Below are positions 53,571-61,620 of a DNA stretch of 64,000 nt, piece after piece; positions within the stretch are counted from its first letter, which is position 1, and each line of letters starts with the position of its first letter. The notes below the pieces were generated by a model. That model was not told the origin of the DNA, ran no database searches, and was given only the letters and a program-made list of their open reading frames with translations. The translations under genes were made by a program, and so were the position numbers. The stretch covers positions 37,895 to 101,894 of the forward strand of contig JABXGR010000005.1 of the NCBI GenBank assembly GCA_013538805.1, read 5' to 3'. The stretch comes from Candidatus Nitrosocaldus schleperae (GTDB lineage Archaea > Thermoproteota > Nitrososphaeria > Nitrososphaerales > Nitrosocaldaceae).

Positions 53571-54392
53571 ATGATACAGATTACACTTATAAGGCTTGAG
53601 GGCTATGGACCATGGACAGCAACCCTTGGGAGTGATAGGGAGCATAGACTACAGATACTTCAGTCAAGGCTCTACAGCGATATGCAAGAACAGTTCTCAA
53701 AGAGGAATGGTCTAGTATTCTTCAACAGGTTCGATGAGATGTTTGCTATAAGCAATGGGATAAGCGTAGAGGAGCATAGGAGCATTCTAGATGCTATAAC
53801 AACTTCATACGATCTTAACATAAGCATGAGGATAGGCATTGCTGAGACCCCATTCAAGGCACATAAGAGTGCAAAGATGGCAAGTACTTCAGTAGGTAGA
53901 GGTCTCTTTGTAGCAGATGATCTCAGTAGATTAGAAGGTAGTAGTGATGATGATGATGGGTTGGTGCAGATAATGCATATAGATGTTGATGGCTCAACTA
54001 CAGATGTAAGTTCTAGGCTCCTACCATATCAGGTATCATTGTTAGTTATGAGGCTACACGTAGAGATTGCAGAGAGGTTCTTGGAGAAGGGATCGTTAAC
54101 ATTCTTCTTGGGCGGGGATAACTTCATGGTAGTATCTAGCAGGTTAGGCAAGAGGGAGGTGGAAGAAGCAATTAAAGATGTTATGGCAAAGACCTCCGTG
54201 AGGCTCAAGTGTGGAATAGGCGTTGCTAGGGATGCAAGGAGTGCTGCAATGCTTGCAACTAGAGCACTTGATAGCATAAGGGAGATGAGGAAGATGATGA
54301 GCGAGAGCAAGAGTATGACTGATAGAATGCAAGAAGATAAGGATCAGGTTCCCCCTGCCTTTGATAACGTGGTTGAGTTGAGTTGCTTATAA
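53571..54392 (+). CDS. arfA: GTP cyclohydrolase III
   Basis: The archaeal enzyme opens GTP to a formamidopyrimidine (FAPy) nucleotide. The 273 residues follow the Methanocaldococcus enzyme closely: MIQITLIRLEGYGPWTATLG (first Asp/Glu metal region), LQILQSRLYSDMQEQFSKRNGLVFFNRFDE, then FFLGGDNFMVVSS, where GGDN is the catalytic motif shared with nucleotide cyclases. It is the first committed step of the archaeal riboflavin and F420 route. Its end overlaps the amidohydrolase gene by 10 bases. Confidence 0.93.
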   Translation: MIQITLIRLEGYGPWTATLGSDREHRLQILQSRLYSDMQEQFSKRNGLVFFNRFDEMFAISNGISVEEHRSILDAITTSYDLNISMRIGIAETPFKAHKSAKMASTSVGRGLFVADDLSRLEGSSDDDDGLVQIMHIDVDGSTTDVSSRLLPYQVSLLVMRLHVEIAERFLEKGSLTFFLGGDNFMVVSSRLGKREVEEAIKDVMAKTSVRLKCGIGVARDARSAAMLATRALDSIREMRKMMSESKSMTDRMQEDKDQVPPAFDNVVELSCL

Positions 54393-55624
54393 GGATAAAG
54401 AATATCAGTATGCTCTATGGCAGCAATCTTGAGTTCATTGAAAGGGCAAGCATAACAGTAGATGATGGCACTTGCATAATAAAGGATGTTGATATTGGAA
54501 GAGGGTCCAACAATGCTGATACTCATGCTGATGCTGATTGTAGCATAGACTGTGAGGGCTTGCTGATGATACCATCATTCATAAACGCACATACCCATGT
54601 AGCAGATTCAATAGCAAAGGATGTAACCTACAACCTAGGGTTCAATGAGAGCATACACCCAGTATTTGGTGTGAAGGGCAGGGTTCTAAGCAAGAGTATG
54701 AGCAAGCATATAATGCACTTCATAAGATCCTCAGCACTAGCAATGCTGAGCAAAGGTATAACAACGTTCATAGACTTCAGGGAGCAAGGGCTGAATGGTG
54801 TGAGTATGCTAAGGGAGAGTATGGATGGTATAGCGATGAGATATCTTGCATTGGGTAGGGTTGAACACTACACCTATGCAGGGGATGATGAACCTCTTCC
54901 AGAGAAGGCAATTGAAGAGGCTATGAGTGTTGCAGATATGGCAGATGGGTTTGGGTTGAGTGGGGCAAATGAGTATAGCAGAAAGGCACTTGAGCAGTTA
55001 GCAAGTATAGCAGCATCAAGGGGCAAGGTATTTGGCATGCATGCATGCGAATCGGAGGAGTCAAGGGCATACTCTATGGAGAGGTTTGGTATGAGCGAGG
55101 TTAGTAGGATACTGAGCATAACAAGACCAGACTTCCTAGTGCATATGACAGTTGCAAGCGATGATGAACTCATCGCTTTAGCATCCAAGGGTATAGGTAT
55201 AGTTGTATGCCCAAGGGCAAATGCAGCGCTAGGAGTAGGTATGCCAAGGGTATGGGATATGCTCAGGTTTGGATGCACTGTTGCAATAGGCACTGATAAC
55301 GTTATGCTCAACTCCCCAGATCTGTTTAGGGAGATGGACTATCTATGGAAGGTCTCAAGGTTGATGTACAAAAGCGATGAGGGTAGAGGTATAGATGCTA
55401 GAGAGATCATTAAGATGGTTACCGTTAACCCAGCAAGGATATTTAGGCTAAACAGGTTAGGATACCTTGCTGAAGGAATGTATGCAGATGCAATATTCAT
55501 AGACAAGTATAGCGTTGATATGATGCCTATGCATAATCCATACACTGCAATAGTGCATAGAGCAGATGCATCTAGCATAAGGGCTGTGATGCTCAACGGC
55601 AAGGTAGTGCATGGCAGGTTATAA
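54383..55624 (+). CDS. Amidohydrolase inside the riboflavin cluster, candidate deaminase or deformylase
   Basis: This 413-residue metal-dependent amidohydrolase has NAHTHVADS (HxH metal site), MHACESEESR, LVHMTVA and GTDNVMLNSPD (the Asp). It fits the cytosine deaminase/chlorohydrolase branch. The start is TTG at 54383, overlapping arfA. An ATG at 54410 would cut the first strand, so TTG is preferred. Archaeal riboflavin synthesis needs a deformylase (ArfB) and a deaminase. The latter has no firmly assigned gene in archaea as far as I know. The overlaps with arfA and arfC make this protein a natural candidate for one of them. An Asn/Asp/Ala-rich insert lies near residue 45. Confidence 0.85.
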   Translation: MLIRIKNISMLYGSNLEFIERASITVDDGTCIIKDVDIGRGSNNADTHADADCSIDCEGLLMIPSFINAHTHVADSIAKDVTYNLGFNESIHPVFGVKGRVLSKSMSKHIMHFIRSSALAMLSKGITTFIDFREQGLNGVSMLRESMDGIAMRYLALGRVEHYTYAGDDEPLPEKAIEEAMSVADMADGFGLSGANEYSRKALEQLASIAASRGKVFGMHACESEESRAYSMERFGMSEVSRILSITRPDFLVHMTVASDDELIALASKGIGIVVCPRANAALGVGMPRVWDMLRFGCTVAIGTDNVMLNSPDLFREMDYLWKVSRLMYKSDEGRGIDAREIIKMVTVNPARIFRLNRLGYLAEGMYADAIFIDKYSVDMMPMHNPYTAIVHRADASSIRAVMLNGKVVHGRL

Positions 55625-56375
55625 ATCCATGGTTAGTATGAGTAAGATGCATAGTGTAGATAGGGATAGACCATACGTTATAATCAATGCTGCAATAAGC
55701 ATAGATGGTAAGATATCTAGCGTAGGGAATGATTCAAGACTCTCATCAAAGCATGATCTTGTAAGGGTGCATAGGCTGAGGAGCATGGTGGATGCAGTTA
55801 TGGTTGGTATAAACACAGTACTAATGGATGATCCAATGCTTAACATAAGGTATGTTGAAGGTAGAGAAGGGAGCAATCCATCAAGGGTTGTAGTTGATAG
55901 CCATGCTAGGATAAGCCCTACCTCAAAGATAATGAGTACATGTAAGATCATCCCAACGATAATAGCAGTATCTGAGCATGCAGATCAAGCAAGAGTAGAG
56001 AGGCTAAGGGAGATGGGGGCAACGGTTATTGTGGTAGGAAGGGATAGGGTTGATCTACGTATGCTACTCAAGTGGTTGAGAGATATGGGTATAGGGAAGG
56101 TACTGGTTGAGGGAGGGGGAGAGCTGAACTGGTCACTCCTCAAGGAAGGGCTTGTAGATGAGTTGATAATCACAGTAGTGCCTGTAGTGCTAGGTGGCAG
56201 GGATGCAAAGACTCTGGTAGAGGGCGAGGGGTTCTTAAGAGTAGAGGAGGGTAGGAGGCTCATGCTTATCGATGTGAATAGAATGGAGGAGAGTGGTGAG
56301 GTTATACTACATTACAAAGTGCTAAATAATAGCAATAACAATAGAGAGAGTGTAGATACAAAAGATTCAGGATGA
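55611..56375 (+). CDS. arfC: Diaminoribosylaminopyrimidinone phosphate reductase (RIB7/RibD-C type)
   Basis: This 254-residue NADPH-dependent reductase of riboflavin synthesis has INAAISIDGKIS, SKHDLVRVHRLRSMVDAVMVGINTVLMDDP and VEGGGELNWSLLKEGLVDELIITVVPVVLGG. It lacks the RibD deaminase domain, so reduction precedes deamination as in archaea and fungi. The ATG at 55611 overlaps the amidohydrolase by 14 bases. The Met at 55629 or 55641 may be the true start because the first 15 residues are not conserved. The Asn/Ser-rich C-terminus is short. It is the last gene of the riboflavin run. Confidence 0.9.
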   Translation: MAGYKSMVSMSKMHSVDRDRPYVIINAAISIDGKISSVGNDSRLSSKHDLVRVHRLRSMVDAVMVGINTVLMDDPMLNIRYVEGREGSNPSRVVVDSHARISPTSKIMSTCKIIPTIIAVSEHADQARVERLREMGATVIVVGRDRVDLRMLLKWLRDMGIGKVLVEGGGELNWSLLKEGLVDELIITVVPVVLGGRDAKTLVEGEGFLRVEEGRRLMLIDVNRMEESGEVILHYKVLNNSNNNRESVDTKDSG

Positions 56376-56404
56376 TTGGCATCTTATCATATGTGCATCT
56401 ATCA

Positions 56405-56926
56405 TCATGCACTACCCTTGCCATTCTTCTGCAACTCGCTACTCAACTCATTTATCTTTGCTATTATTGCCTGCTTGAGCATTGAGTTATCAGCAAGGTT
56501 GAGTTGTGCTTTGCATGATGGGCATCTGAAGAATGCATCTACTGCCTGATCGAATGTTAGCCTTGGACATGAGTCATTTCCACAATGATAGAACTGGTTA
56601 CTCTCTTCATACTGTAGCCTTATCCTTAACCTATCTAGGATCTTGCGCTTCTGCCCATCTATGAATGTATCAACATTATCCCTCTTTACCCTCCACCTAT
56701 ACACAAACCAGCCCTTCTTCTCATCCCTAACCCTTATCCCTATTATAAGGGCCTTGCTGAAGAGATCATAAAGAACCTTCCTAACAGTGTTTATCTTCAA
56801 CCCTGTTGCACTTGCTATCTCTTCATCAGTAGTATCCTCATTGTTGAGCAATGCTCTAGCAACCCTAACATAATCTTCTCCTCCTAGAAGGTGTGCTATC
56901 TTTACAAATGTATCCTCATACTCCAT
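56405..56926 (-). CDS. tfe: Transcription initiation factor E, alpha subunit
   Basis: The 173-residue archaeal TFE-alpha stabilises the open promoter complex. It has an N-terminal extended winged helix (VARALLNNEDTTDEEIASATGLKINTVRKVLYDLFSKALI), a charged linker and a zinc ribbon (CGNDSCPRL, then FFRCPSCKAQL). The C-terminal tail is helical. The start is immediately adjacent to a perfect 14-base palindrome. As an archaeal hallmark gene it supports the assignment of the window to an archaeon. Confidence 0.94.
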   Translation of the reverse strand: MEYEDTFVKIAHLLGGEDYVRVARALLNNEDTTDEEIASATGLKINTVRKVLYDLFSKALIIGIRVRDEKKGWFVYRWRVKRDNVDTFIDGQKRKILDRLRIRLQYEESNQFYHCGNDSCPRLTFDQAVDAFFRCPSCKAQLNLADNSMLKQAIIAKINELSSELQKNGKGSA

Positions 56927-56940
56927 AGTAATATATTACT
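56927..56940. promoter_or_regulatory. Perfect 14-base palindrome at the tfe start
   Basis: AGTAATATATTACT is its own reverse complement and ends just before the tfe start codon. A TATA-like element (ATAATAATGG on the coding strand) lies about 25 bases from the start, so the palindrome covers the expected transcription start. A protein bound there would block initiation. Confidence 0.5.
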
Positions 56941-57240
56941 GATCTCCATTATTATGCCTTTGTAATTAGCATCATGCTAATATACAACACCTCTTTATAG
57001 GAGTATAACATGCAATGTTGATCCTATGCATTATCTCCATCAACTGTACCCATTATCATGGGATAATCTCTCTGCTATAATCCGTATGCTTTGCTTCATC
57101 TAAGCAATTGCTTTTGTACAGGCTTGGTTCAGCATCCTACTCTATATTAGTTCTTATAGCATACATCCAATGTTAGATGATCCCTTGTTGTAATCTATTG
57201 TTATTATTATGCATATCATCCAATACTAACATAGAGTAAA
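56941..57240. other. Non-coding spacer between tfe and vapBC
   Basis: No gene is seen. It contains a small inverted repeat ATTAGCA/TGCTAAT at 56965-56981, T-rich tracts and, at its right end, an extra GTAAACCT half-site (57236-57243) matching the vapB operator. Confidence 0.4.
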
Positions 57241-57244
57241 CCTT

Positions 57245-57274
57245 ATATAGGTTTACCTGAAAGTAAACCTATAT
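57245..57274. promoter_or_regulatory. vapB operator: perfect 12-base inverted repeat over TATA and start codon
   Basis: Arms ATATAGGTTTAC (57245-57256) and GTAAACCTATAT (57263-57274) surround CTGAAA. The left arm is within the TATA element (CTTATATAGG), and the right arm runs into the vapB ATG at 57273. A third half-site GTAAACCT lies just upstream at 57236. The design fits binding of the VapB or VapBC complex and autoregulation of a leaderless transcript. Confidence 0.75.
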
Positions 57275-57500
57275 GGAGTATGTAACTGTCTCTGCAAAGA
57301 TACCAAAGAGATTGAAGGATATGTTAGATAAGTATGGTATAAGACCAGGTCCAGTGATAAGGAGAGCATTAGAGGAAGAGGTTAAGAGGGCATTGATCAA
57401 GGAGGTAGAGGGTGAGATATCTACAGTTAGAGATGCTCTGGCTAAGATAAGTGATGAGGAGATAGTGAGGTTGATCAGGGAGGATAGGGAGGCTAGATGA
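57273..57500 (+). CDS. vapB: VapB-type antitoxin
   Basis: The 75-residue protein has a short N-terminal DNA-binding strand-helix (YVTVSAKIPKRLKDMLDKYGI), as in ribbon-helix-helix antitoxins of archaeal VapBC pairs. A long C-terminal helix (EEEVKRALIKEVEGEISTVRDAL) can wrap the toxin. Its stop overlaps the vapC ATG (ATGA). The operator over its promoter suggests autoregulation. Confidence 0.88.
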   Translation: MEYVTVSAKIPKRLKDMLDKYGIRPGPVIRRALEEEVKRALIKEVEGEISTVRDALAKISDEEIVRLIREDREAR

Positions 57501-57928
57501 GCATAGATGAGAAGGGCGATGTTGAGTATGGCTTGAAGGATAGTAAAGGTTATCTGCTCGATGCAAGTGCTCTCATCAGTCTTATAAAGCATGGTAAGAT
57601 AGGCACGTTTGATAGGAGTGCTATACTTGATCTAACCATCTATGAGTCCATGAATGCTATATGGAAGGAGTACTCCTTACTCAAGAATCTGGATGATGTA
57701 ACTGCATTTAAACTACTAAATATACTGAGCAAGATCTTCAATATAGTTGAGAGGATATCCATAGTAGGATATGAAGAAGATGTGCTTGCTCTAGCCTACA
57801 AGGAGAAGATAACTGTATACGATGCATCCTATATATGCATCGCTAGGGTTAGAGATCTAGTTCTTGTAACAAATGATATGAGATTAAGGGCAGTAGCATC
57901 AAGATATGTTGGTACAGTGCAGCCATGA
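57497..57928 (+). CDS. vapC: VapC-type PIN-domain ribonuclease toxin
   Basis: The 143 residues form a PIN domain: YLLDASALISLIKHG (first Asp), YESMNAIWKEY (Glu), TVYDASYICIARV (Asp) and LVTNDMRLRAVA (last Asp). These four acids bind the metal for RNA cleavage. About 18 extra residues precede the fold. The target RNA is unknown. With vapB it forms a toxin-antitoxin module, which is the only plainly mobile-type pair in the window. Confidence 0.9.
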   Translation: MSIDEKGDVEYGLKDSKGYLLDASALISLIKHGKIGTFDRSAILDLTIYESMNAIWKEYSLLKNLDDVTAFKLLNILSKIFNIVERISIVGYEEDVLALAYKEKITVYDASYICIARVRDLVLVTNDMRLRAVASRYVGTVQP

Positions 57929-58063
57929 TCGATCTAACATCAATCTGGATGATTTACATACATTGGCATTACATGGTATGGCATGGCATACATTACATAC
58001 ATACACACATGCAATTGCTCTTTCTTCTACAAGCCTAATCTACTTATAGCAGTATTAGCGATA

Positions 58064-58073
58064 ATATTTTTAA
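58064..58073 (+). promoter_or_regulatory. TATA box of hisI
   Basis: TATTTTTAAT is centred 27 bases before the hisI ATG at 58096. Simple CATGGCAT/CATACAT repeats fill the spacer upstream (57960-58010). Confidence 0.5.
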
Positions 58074-58095
58074 TAGGTGTTTGTGATGCTATTCT

Positions 58096-58425
58096 ATGCA
58101 ATTAAGCATAGATGATGTGGACTTTACTAAATCCGAAGGGTTAATCCCTGTGATAGTGCAGGATATAAAGAGCAAGGATGTGTTAATGCTTGCATATGCA
58201 AACAAGGAAGCACTGCAACTTACTATGCAGACTGGCAAGGCATGGTTCTGGAGCAGGTCTAGGAAGAGGTTATGGATGAAGGGAGAGGAGTCTGGTAATG
58301 TGCAGTACGTTAAGGATGTGCTTGTTGATTGCGATAGTGATGCTCTAATCTATCTAGTTGAGAGTAGTGGACCAGCATGTCACACAGGGAATAGGACATG
58401 CTTCCATAACAGATTAATCAGATAA
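58096..58425 (+). CDS. hisI: Phosphoribosyl-AMP cyclohydrolase
   Basis: HisI opens the adenine ring of PR-AMP in histidine synthesis. The 109 residues include IVQDIKSKDVLMLAYANKEAL, TGKAWFWSRSRKRLWMKGEESGN, VDCDSDALIYLVE (metal Asp residues) and ACHTGNRTCFHN (zinc Cys). There is no fused HisE domain. The other his genes are not near, so it is a lone his gene with its own promoter. Confidence 0.94.
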   Translation: MQLSIDDVDFTKSEGLIPVIVQDIKSKDVLMLAYANKEALQLTMQTGKAWFWSRSRKRLWMKGEESGNVQYVKDVLVDCDSDALIYLVESSGPACHTGNRTCFHNRLIR

Positions 58426-58458
58426 TGTTTATATATGATCTTCCAAATCATTCTTTAG

Positions 58459-58481
58459 TAAACTGATGCTCTTGCAGTTTA
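58459..58481. terminator. Hairpin after hisI
   Basis: TAAACTG (58459-58465) and CAGTTTA (58475-58481) form a 7-base stem with a 9-base loop, 34 bases after the hisI stop. It may end the hisI transcript. There is no strong T-run directly after it. Confidence 0.35.
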
Positions 58482-58600
58482 TAGCAATAGTAAGGTACAG
58501 TATGTAAAGTAATGCTGTATATTATCTTTATGAAATTTCAGTAATATTAAACTTTAAATTAGTTATCTTTATTTGCTCATCTAGCGTAGGTGTCTCGCTC

Positions 58601-59836
58601 ATGGGTAGTGTAGATGCGTTGAGGTGTAGAGAGTGTAAGCAGGAGTATGAGCCAAGCCTCAAGTATATATGCGATGAGTGCCTAGGTCCACTTGATGTTA
58701 CCTACGATTATGGTTCGATAAAGGTTAGCAGGGATACCTTTGCTAATAGAGAGAAGAGTTACTGGCGCTACCTTGAGTTGCTCCCAATAGCAGATAAGGC
58801 AAATATAGTTAGTTTAGAGGCAGGGTTCACACCCCTTCATAAAGCAGATAGACTTGGTGAGGTATTGGGCTTGAAGCACCTCTACCTCAAGAATGATAGT
58901 GTTAATCCAACATTCTCATTCAAGGATAGACCTGCTGGTGTTGCAGTATCCAAAGCAAGGGAGATGGGTCTAAAGGCTGTTGGGTGTGCATCAACAGGGA
59001 ATCTTGCAAGTGCAACTGCAGCACATGCAGCAAAGGCAGATCTTCCATGCTACATATTTGCACCAAAGGATATAGAGTATGCAAAGATTGCTCAAGCATT
59101 AGCATATGGGGCTGAGTTCATTGCGGTTGATGGCACCTATGATGATGCAAATAGAATAGCAGCACAGATCTCAGATGCAAAGCCTATAGGGATAGTGAAT
59201 GTGAACCTTAGACCTTATTATGTTGAAGGCTCCAAGACTTTAGCATATGAGGTTGTTGAGCAACTCAACTGGAAGGTCCCTGATCATCTCATAGTCCCAG
59301 TTGCAAGTGGTGCAATGCTCAATGCAATATGTAGAGGGCTTGAGGAGTTGGCTGAACTCAACCTTGTTGATGGTATAGATAATGCAAGGGTTACAGCAGC
59401 ACAGGCAAAGGGATGCTCTCCAATAGTTGAGGCATTCAAGAAGAAGAGGGATGAGATAGTACCTGTTGAGTATCCTAACACAATAGCGAAGAGTCTAGCA
59501 ATAGGAGACCCAGGGGATGGTATATATGCTCTAAGGAGGCTTAGGCAGTTCAATGGCTATGCTGAGGATCCTGATGATGATGAGATAAGGGATGCTATAC
59601 TCTTGCTAGCAAGGTATGAAGGGATATTCACAGAGCCTGCTGGGGGCGTTGCTGTAGCATCGCTTAAGAGGCTTGTTGAGGATGGAAGGATAGATAAGGA
59701 TGAGCATGTTGTATGCTACATAACTGGCAATGGGCTTAAGAGCATAGATGCTATAGAAGGGCTGCTCAAGAAGCCAAGGATAGTTAAACCTAATTATATG
59801 GATGTTGCTAAGATGATCAGCATTGCTGGCATGTGA
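58601..59836 (+). CDS. thrC: Threonine synthase
   Basis: This PLP enzyme makes threonine from O-phosphohomoserine. The 411 residues start with a zinc knuckle (CRECKQEY, CDECLGPL) typical of archaeal ThrC. LKNDSVNPTFSFKDRPAGVAVS contains the PLP Lys, ASTGNLASATAAHAAKADLPCYIF follows, and YITGNGLKSIDA lies near the end. Its last 4 bases touch the MoaD-like frame. It heads a run of small genes of sulfur-carrier type without an obvious link in function. Confidence 0.95.
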   Translation: MGSVDALRCRECKQEYEPSLKYICDECLGPLDVTYDYGSIKVSRDTFANREKSYWRYLELLPIADKANIVSLEAGFTPLHKADRLGEVLGLKHLYLKNDSVNPTFSFKDRPAGVAVSKAREMGLKAVGCASTGNLASATAAHAAKADLPCYIFAPKDIEYAKIAQALAYGAEFIAVDGTYDDANRIAAQISDAKPIGIVNVNLRPYYVEGSKTLAYEVVEQLNWKVPDHLIVPVASGAMLNAICRGLEELAELNLVDGIDNARVTAAQAKGCSPIVEAFKKKRDEIVPVEYPNTIAKSLAIGDPGDGIYALRRLRQFNGYAEDPDDDEIRDAILLLARYEGIFTEPAGGVAVASLKRLVEDGRIDKDEHVVCYITGNGLKSIDAIEGLLKKPRIVKPNYMDVAKMISIAGM

Positions 59837-59850
59837 TGGTGGTGATATGG

Positions 59851-60174
59851 ATGGCAAGGGTTGAGGTAACTATACCATCAGTACTCAATAAGAATGCTGG
59901 TGAGAGGAAGGTTAGTGTTGAGGCTTATACGCTCAAGGATGTTATAGACAGCTTGGTGAAGGTTATGGGCAATGAGTTTGCAAGAAGGGTTCTTGATAGC
60001 AATGGCAAGCCAAAGGCATTGATCAACATATACATAAATGGCAAGAATGCAAGGTTCTCTGGAGGGCTTGATGCAAGGTTGAACGATGGCGATAGCATAG
60101 TTATACTTCCTGCTGTTGCTGGAGGTAGTAGGAGCAGCATTAACATTACCTCATCTACGGGGGTATGGATATGA
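59851..60174 (+). CDS. MoaD/ThiS-type ubiquitin-like protein with C-terminal tail after Gly-Gly
   Basis: The beta-grasp protein (107 residues from MARVEVTIPS) has the MoaD pattern: KVSVEAYTLKDVIDSLVKVMG, then INIYINGKNARF and NDGDSIVILPAVAGG. In sulfur carriers and archaeal SAMPs the chain ends in that Gly-Gly, which is activated by an E1 enzyme. Here 15 residues (SRSSINITSSTGVWI) follow. The tail would need removal, or the protein does not act as a carrier. An E1-like gene overlaps its end by 10 bases. Upstream starts in the same frame exist (59833). Confidence 0.8.
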   Translation: MARVEVTIPSVLNKNAGERKVSVEAYTLKDVIDSLVKVMGNEFARRVLDSNGKPKALINIYINGKNARFSGGLDARLNDGDSIVILPAVAGGSRSSINITSSTGVWI

Positions 60175-61286
60175 ATAGTAGTAGGGATGGATGGAAGGAG
60201 ATGGAGAGGAGAAGGATCACAGATCTAAGCGAGGATGAGGTTGAGCGCTACTCAAGGCAGATAATGCTTGATAGCATAGGTTATGAGGGTCAGTTGAGGT
60301 TAAGGAATGCTAGAGTATGCATAACTGGTGCTGGAGGCTTAGGCTCCCCAATAGCGATGCAGTTAACAGCAATGGGTGTAGGCTACATAAGGCTTGTAGA
60401 TAGAGATGTTGTTGAGTTATCGAATCTGCATAGGCAGATACTCTACACAGATGCTGATATAGGTAAGGTTAAGGTTGAGGCAGCAGCATCTAGGCTGAAG
60501 GCTATAAACTCTAGTGTTGATGTAGAGCCTCTAGCAGTATCTATAAACGAGGGCACTGCTGATGATGTTATCAAGGGCTGTGATCTAGTAATAGATGGGC
60601 TTGATAGCATAGATGCAAGGTATGCTCTAAATGATGCATGTATTAGGGCAGGGATACCATATGTATATGGTGGTGCACTTGGCATGCTTGGCTCAGCATG
60701 CACAGTTCTTCCAGGTAAGAGTGCATGTATAAGGTGCATATTCCCCGAGTTGAGCGATGATGAGATGCCAACATGCAGCATAGAAGGAGTGCATCCATCC
60801 ATACTGTACATCGTTAGTGCTGTTCAAGTCTCAGAGGCTGTTAGGATAATAACTGGACAAGAGCCTGTACTGCTCAACAAGTTGCTCTACATAGATCTTA
60901 ACGATCTCTCATTCTCTACAGTAGAGGTTAGCAGGAATGAGCATTGCATATGCAATGGAAGAGCAGAGAGGAAGGCTATTCTTACTACTACTGCTACTGT
61001 TGGTAGCATTGCACTCAAGGTTGAAGAGTTATGTGGAAGAGATATGGGGAAGAGGACATTCTCAATAACACCAAAGGGCATACTTGCTATAGACCTTGAT
61101 GATGTGGCAAGGAAGGCATCATCTCTAGGCTTCAAGGAGAAGAGTAGGGGTGAGATGGGCATAACCCTTGTTAGTAATGGGAAGAGCTTCAGCGTGCTTA
61201 GATCTGGTGCAGCAGTTGTAGTTGGAGCAGAGAGCGGGGATGATGCTCTAGATCTGTACAATGCGATAGTTGAGGTTAAGCAATGA
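60165..61286 (+). CDS. E1-like adenylyltransferase (MoeB/ThiF/UbaA family)
   Basis: It activates the C-terminal Gly of MoaD/ThiS-type proteins with ATP. The 373 residues show RYSRQIMLDSIG, CITGAGGLGSPIAMQLTAMGVG (nucleotide loop), VVELSNLHRQILY (with the Arg finger) and LVIDGLDSIDARYALND. Zinc Cys pairs are CIRC and CICN. A TCSIEGVHPSIL segment sits at the place of the usual catalytic Cys. About 100 C-terminal residues beyond the core form an unassigned domain. It directly overlaps the MoaD-like gene, so the two should be partners. Confidence 0.9.
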   Translation: MDMNSSRDGWKEMERRRITDLSEDEVERYSRQIMLDSIGYEGQLRLRNARVCITGAGGLGSPIAMQLTAMGVGYIRLVDRDVVELSNLHRQILYTDADIGKVKVEAAASRLKAINSSVDVEPLAVSINEGTADDVIKGCDLVIDGLDSIDARYALNDACIRAGIPYVYGGALGMLGSACTVLPGKSACIRCIFPELSDDEMPTCSIEGVHPSILYIVSAVQVSEAVRIITGQEPVLLNKLLYIDLNDLSFSTVEVSRNEHCICNGRAERKAILTTTATVGSIALKVEELCGRDMGKRTFSITPKGILAIDLDDVARKASSLGFKEKSRGEMGITLVSNGKSFSVLRSGAAVVVGAESGDDALDLYNAIVEVKQ

Positions 61287-61312
61287 TGATATGGCAAGTA
61301 AGTAAGTAAGGA

Positions 61313-61564
61313 GTGAGTATTGTTATCGATGATGATGGCTGCTTAGGTTGCTGGTGCATGATCATGGGCATACTTAAGGATAAAGGTAGATGCACTCTAT
61401 GTGGTTCACAGATAACACTCCCATACAGACTAGATAAGTATGGTATACCAGGGTTTGTATGCAGTAGATGCTATGATGATAAGTTGAGGGAGATATATGG
61501 TATAGATCTGAGTTCAAGGATTGGACAGGAGAGCAGGCAACAACAGCATAATCAGCAACGATAA
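61313..61564 (+). CDS. Small zinc-ribbon protein after the E1-like gene
   Basis: The 83-residue product (GTG start) has a four-Cys site, CTLC and CSRC, 21 residues apart, plus further cysteines at the N-terminus (CLGCWC), and a Gln-rich end. A shorter start at MGILKDKGRCTLCG is possible. It follows the E1-like gene by 26 bases, and AGTA tetranucleotides fill the gap. The role is unknown. A zinc-finger partner of the MoaD/E1 pair is possible. Confidence 0.55.
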   Translation: MSIVIDDDGCLGCWCMIMGILKDKGRCTLCGSQITLPYRLDKYGIPGFVCSRCYDDKLREIYGIDLSSRIGQESRQQQHNQQR

Positions 61565-61590
61565 GAAGGTTATCTATAGAACCAAGAAAT

Positions 61591-61600
61591 TCTTAAATAT
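61591..61600 (+). promoter_or_regulatory. TATA box of the acylphosphatase-fusion gene
   Basis: TCTTAAATAT is centred 25 bases before the ATG at 61621, in the usual leaderless position. Confidence 0.5.
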
Positions 61601-61620
61601 CCATAGCCTGAATCTGTGTT

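Noticed and set aside
57929..58030. CATGGCAT/CATACAT short repeats as a CRISPR-like array
   Set aside because: Units are 4-8 bases, irregular and without spacers. This is simple-sequence DNA.
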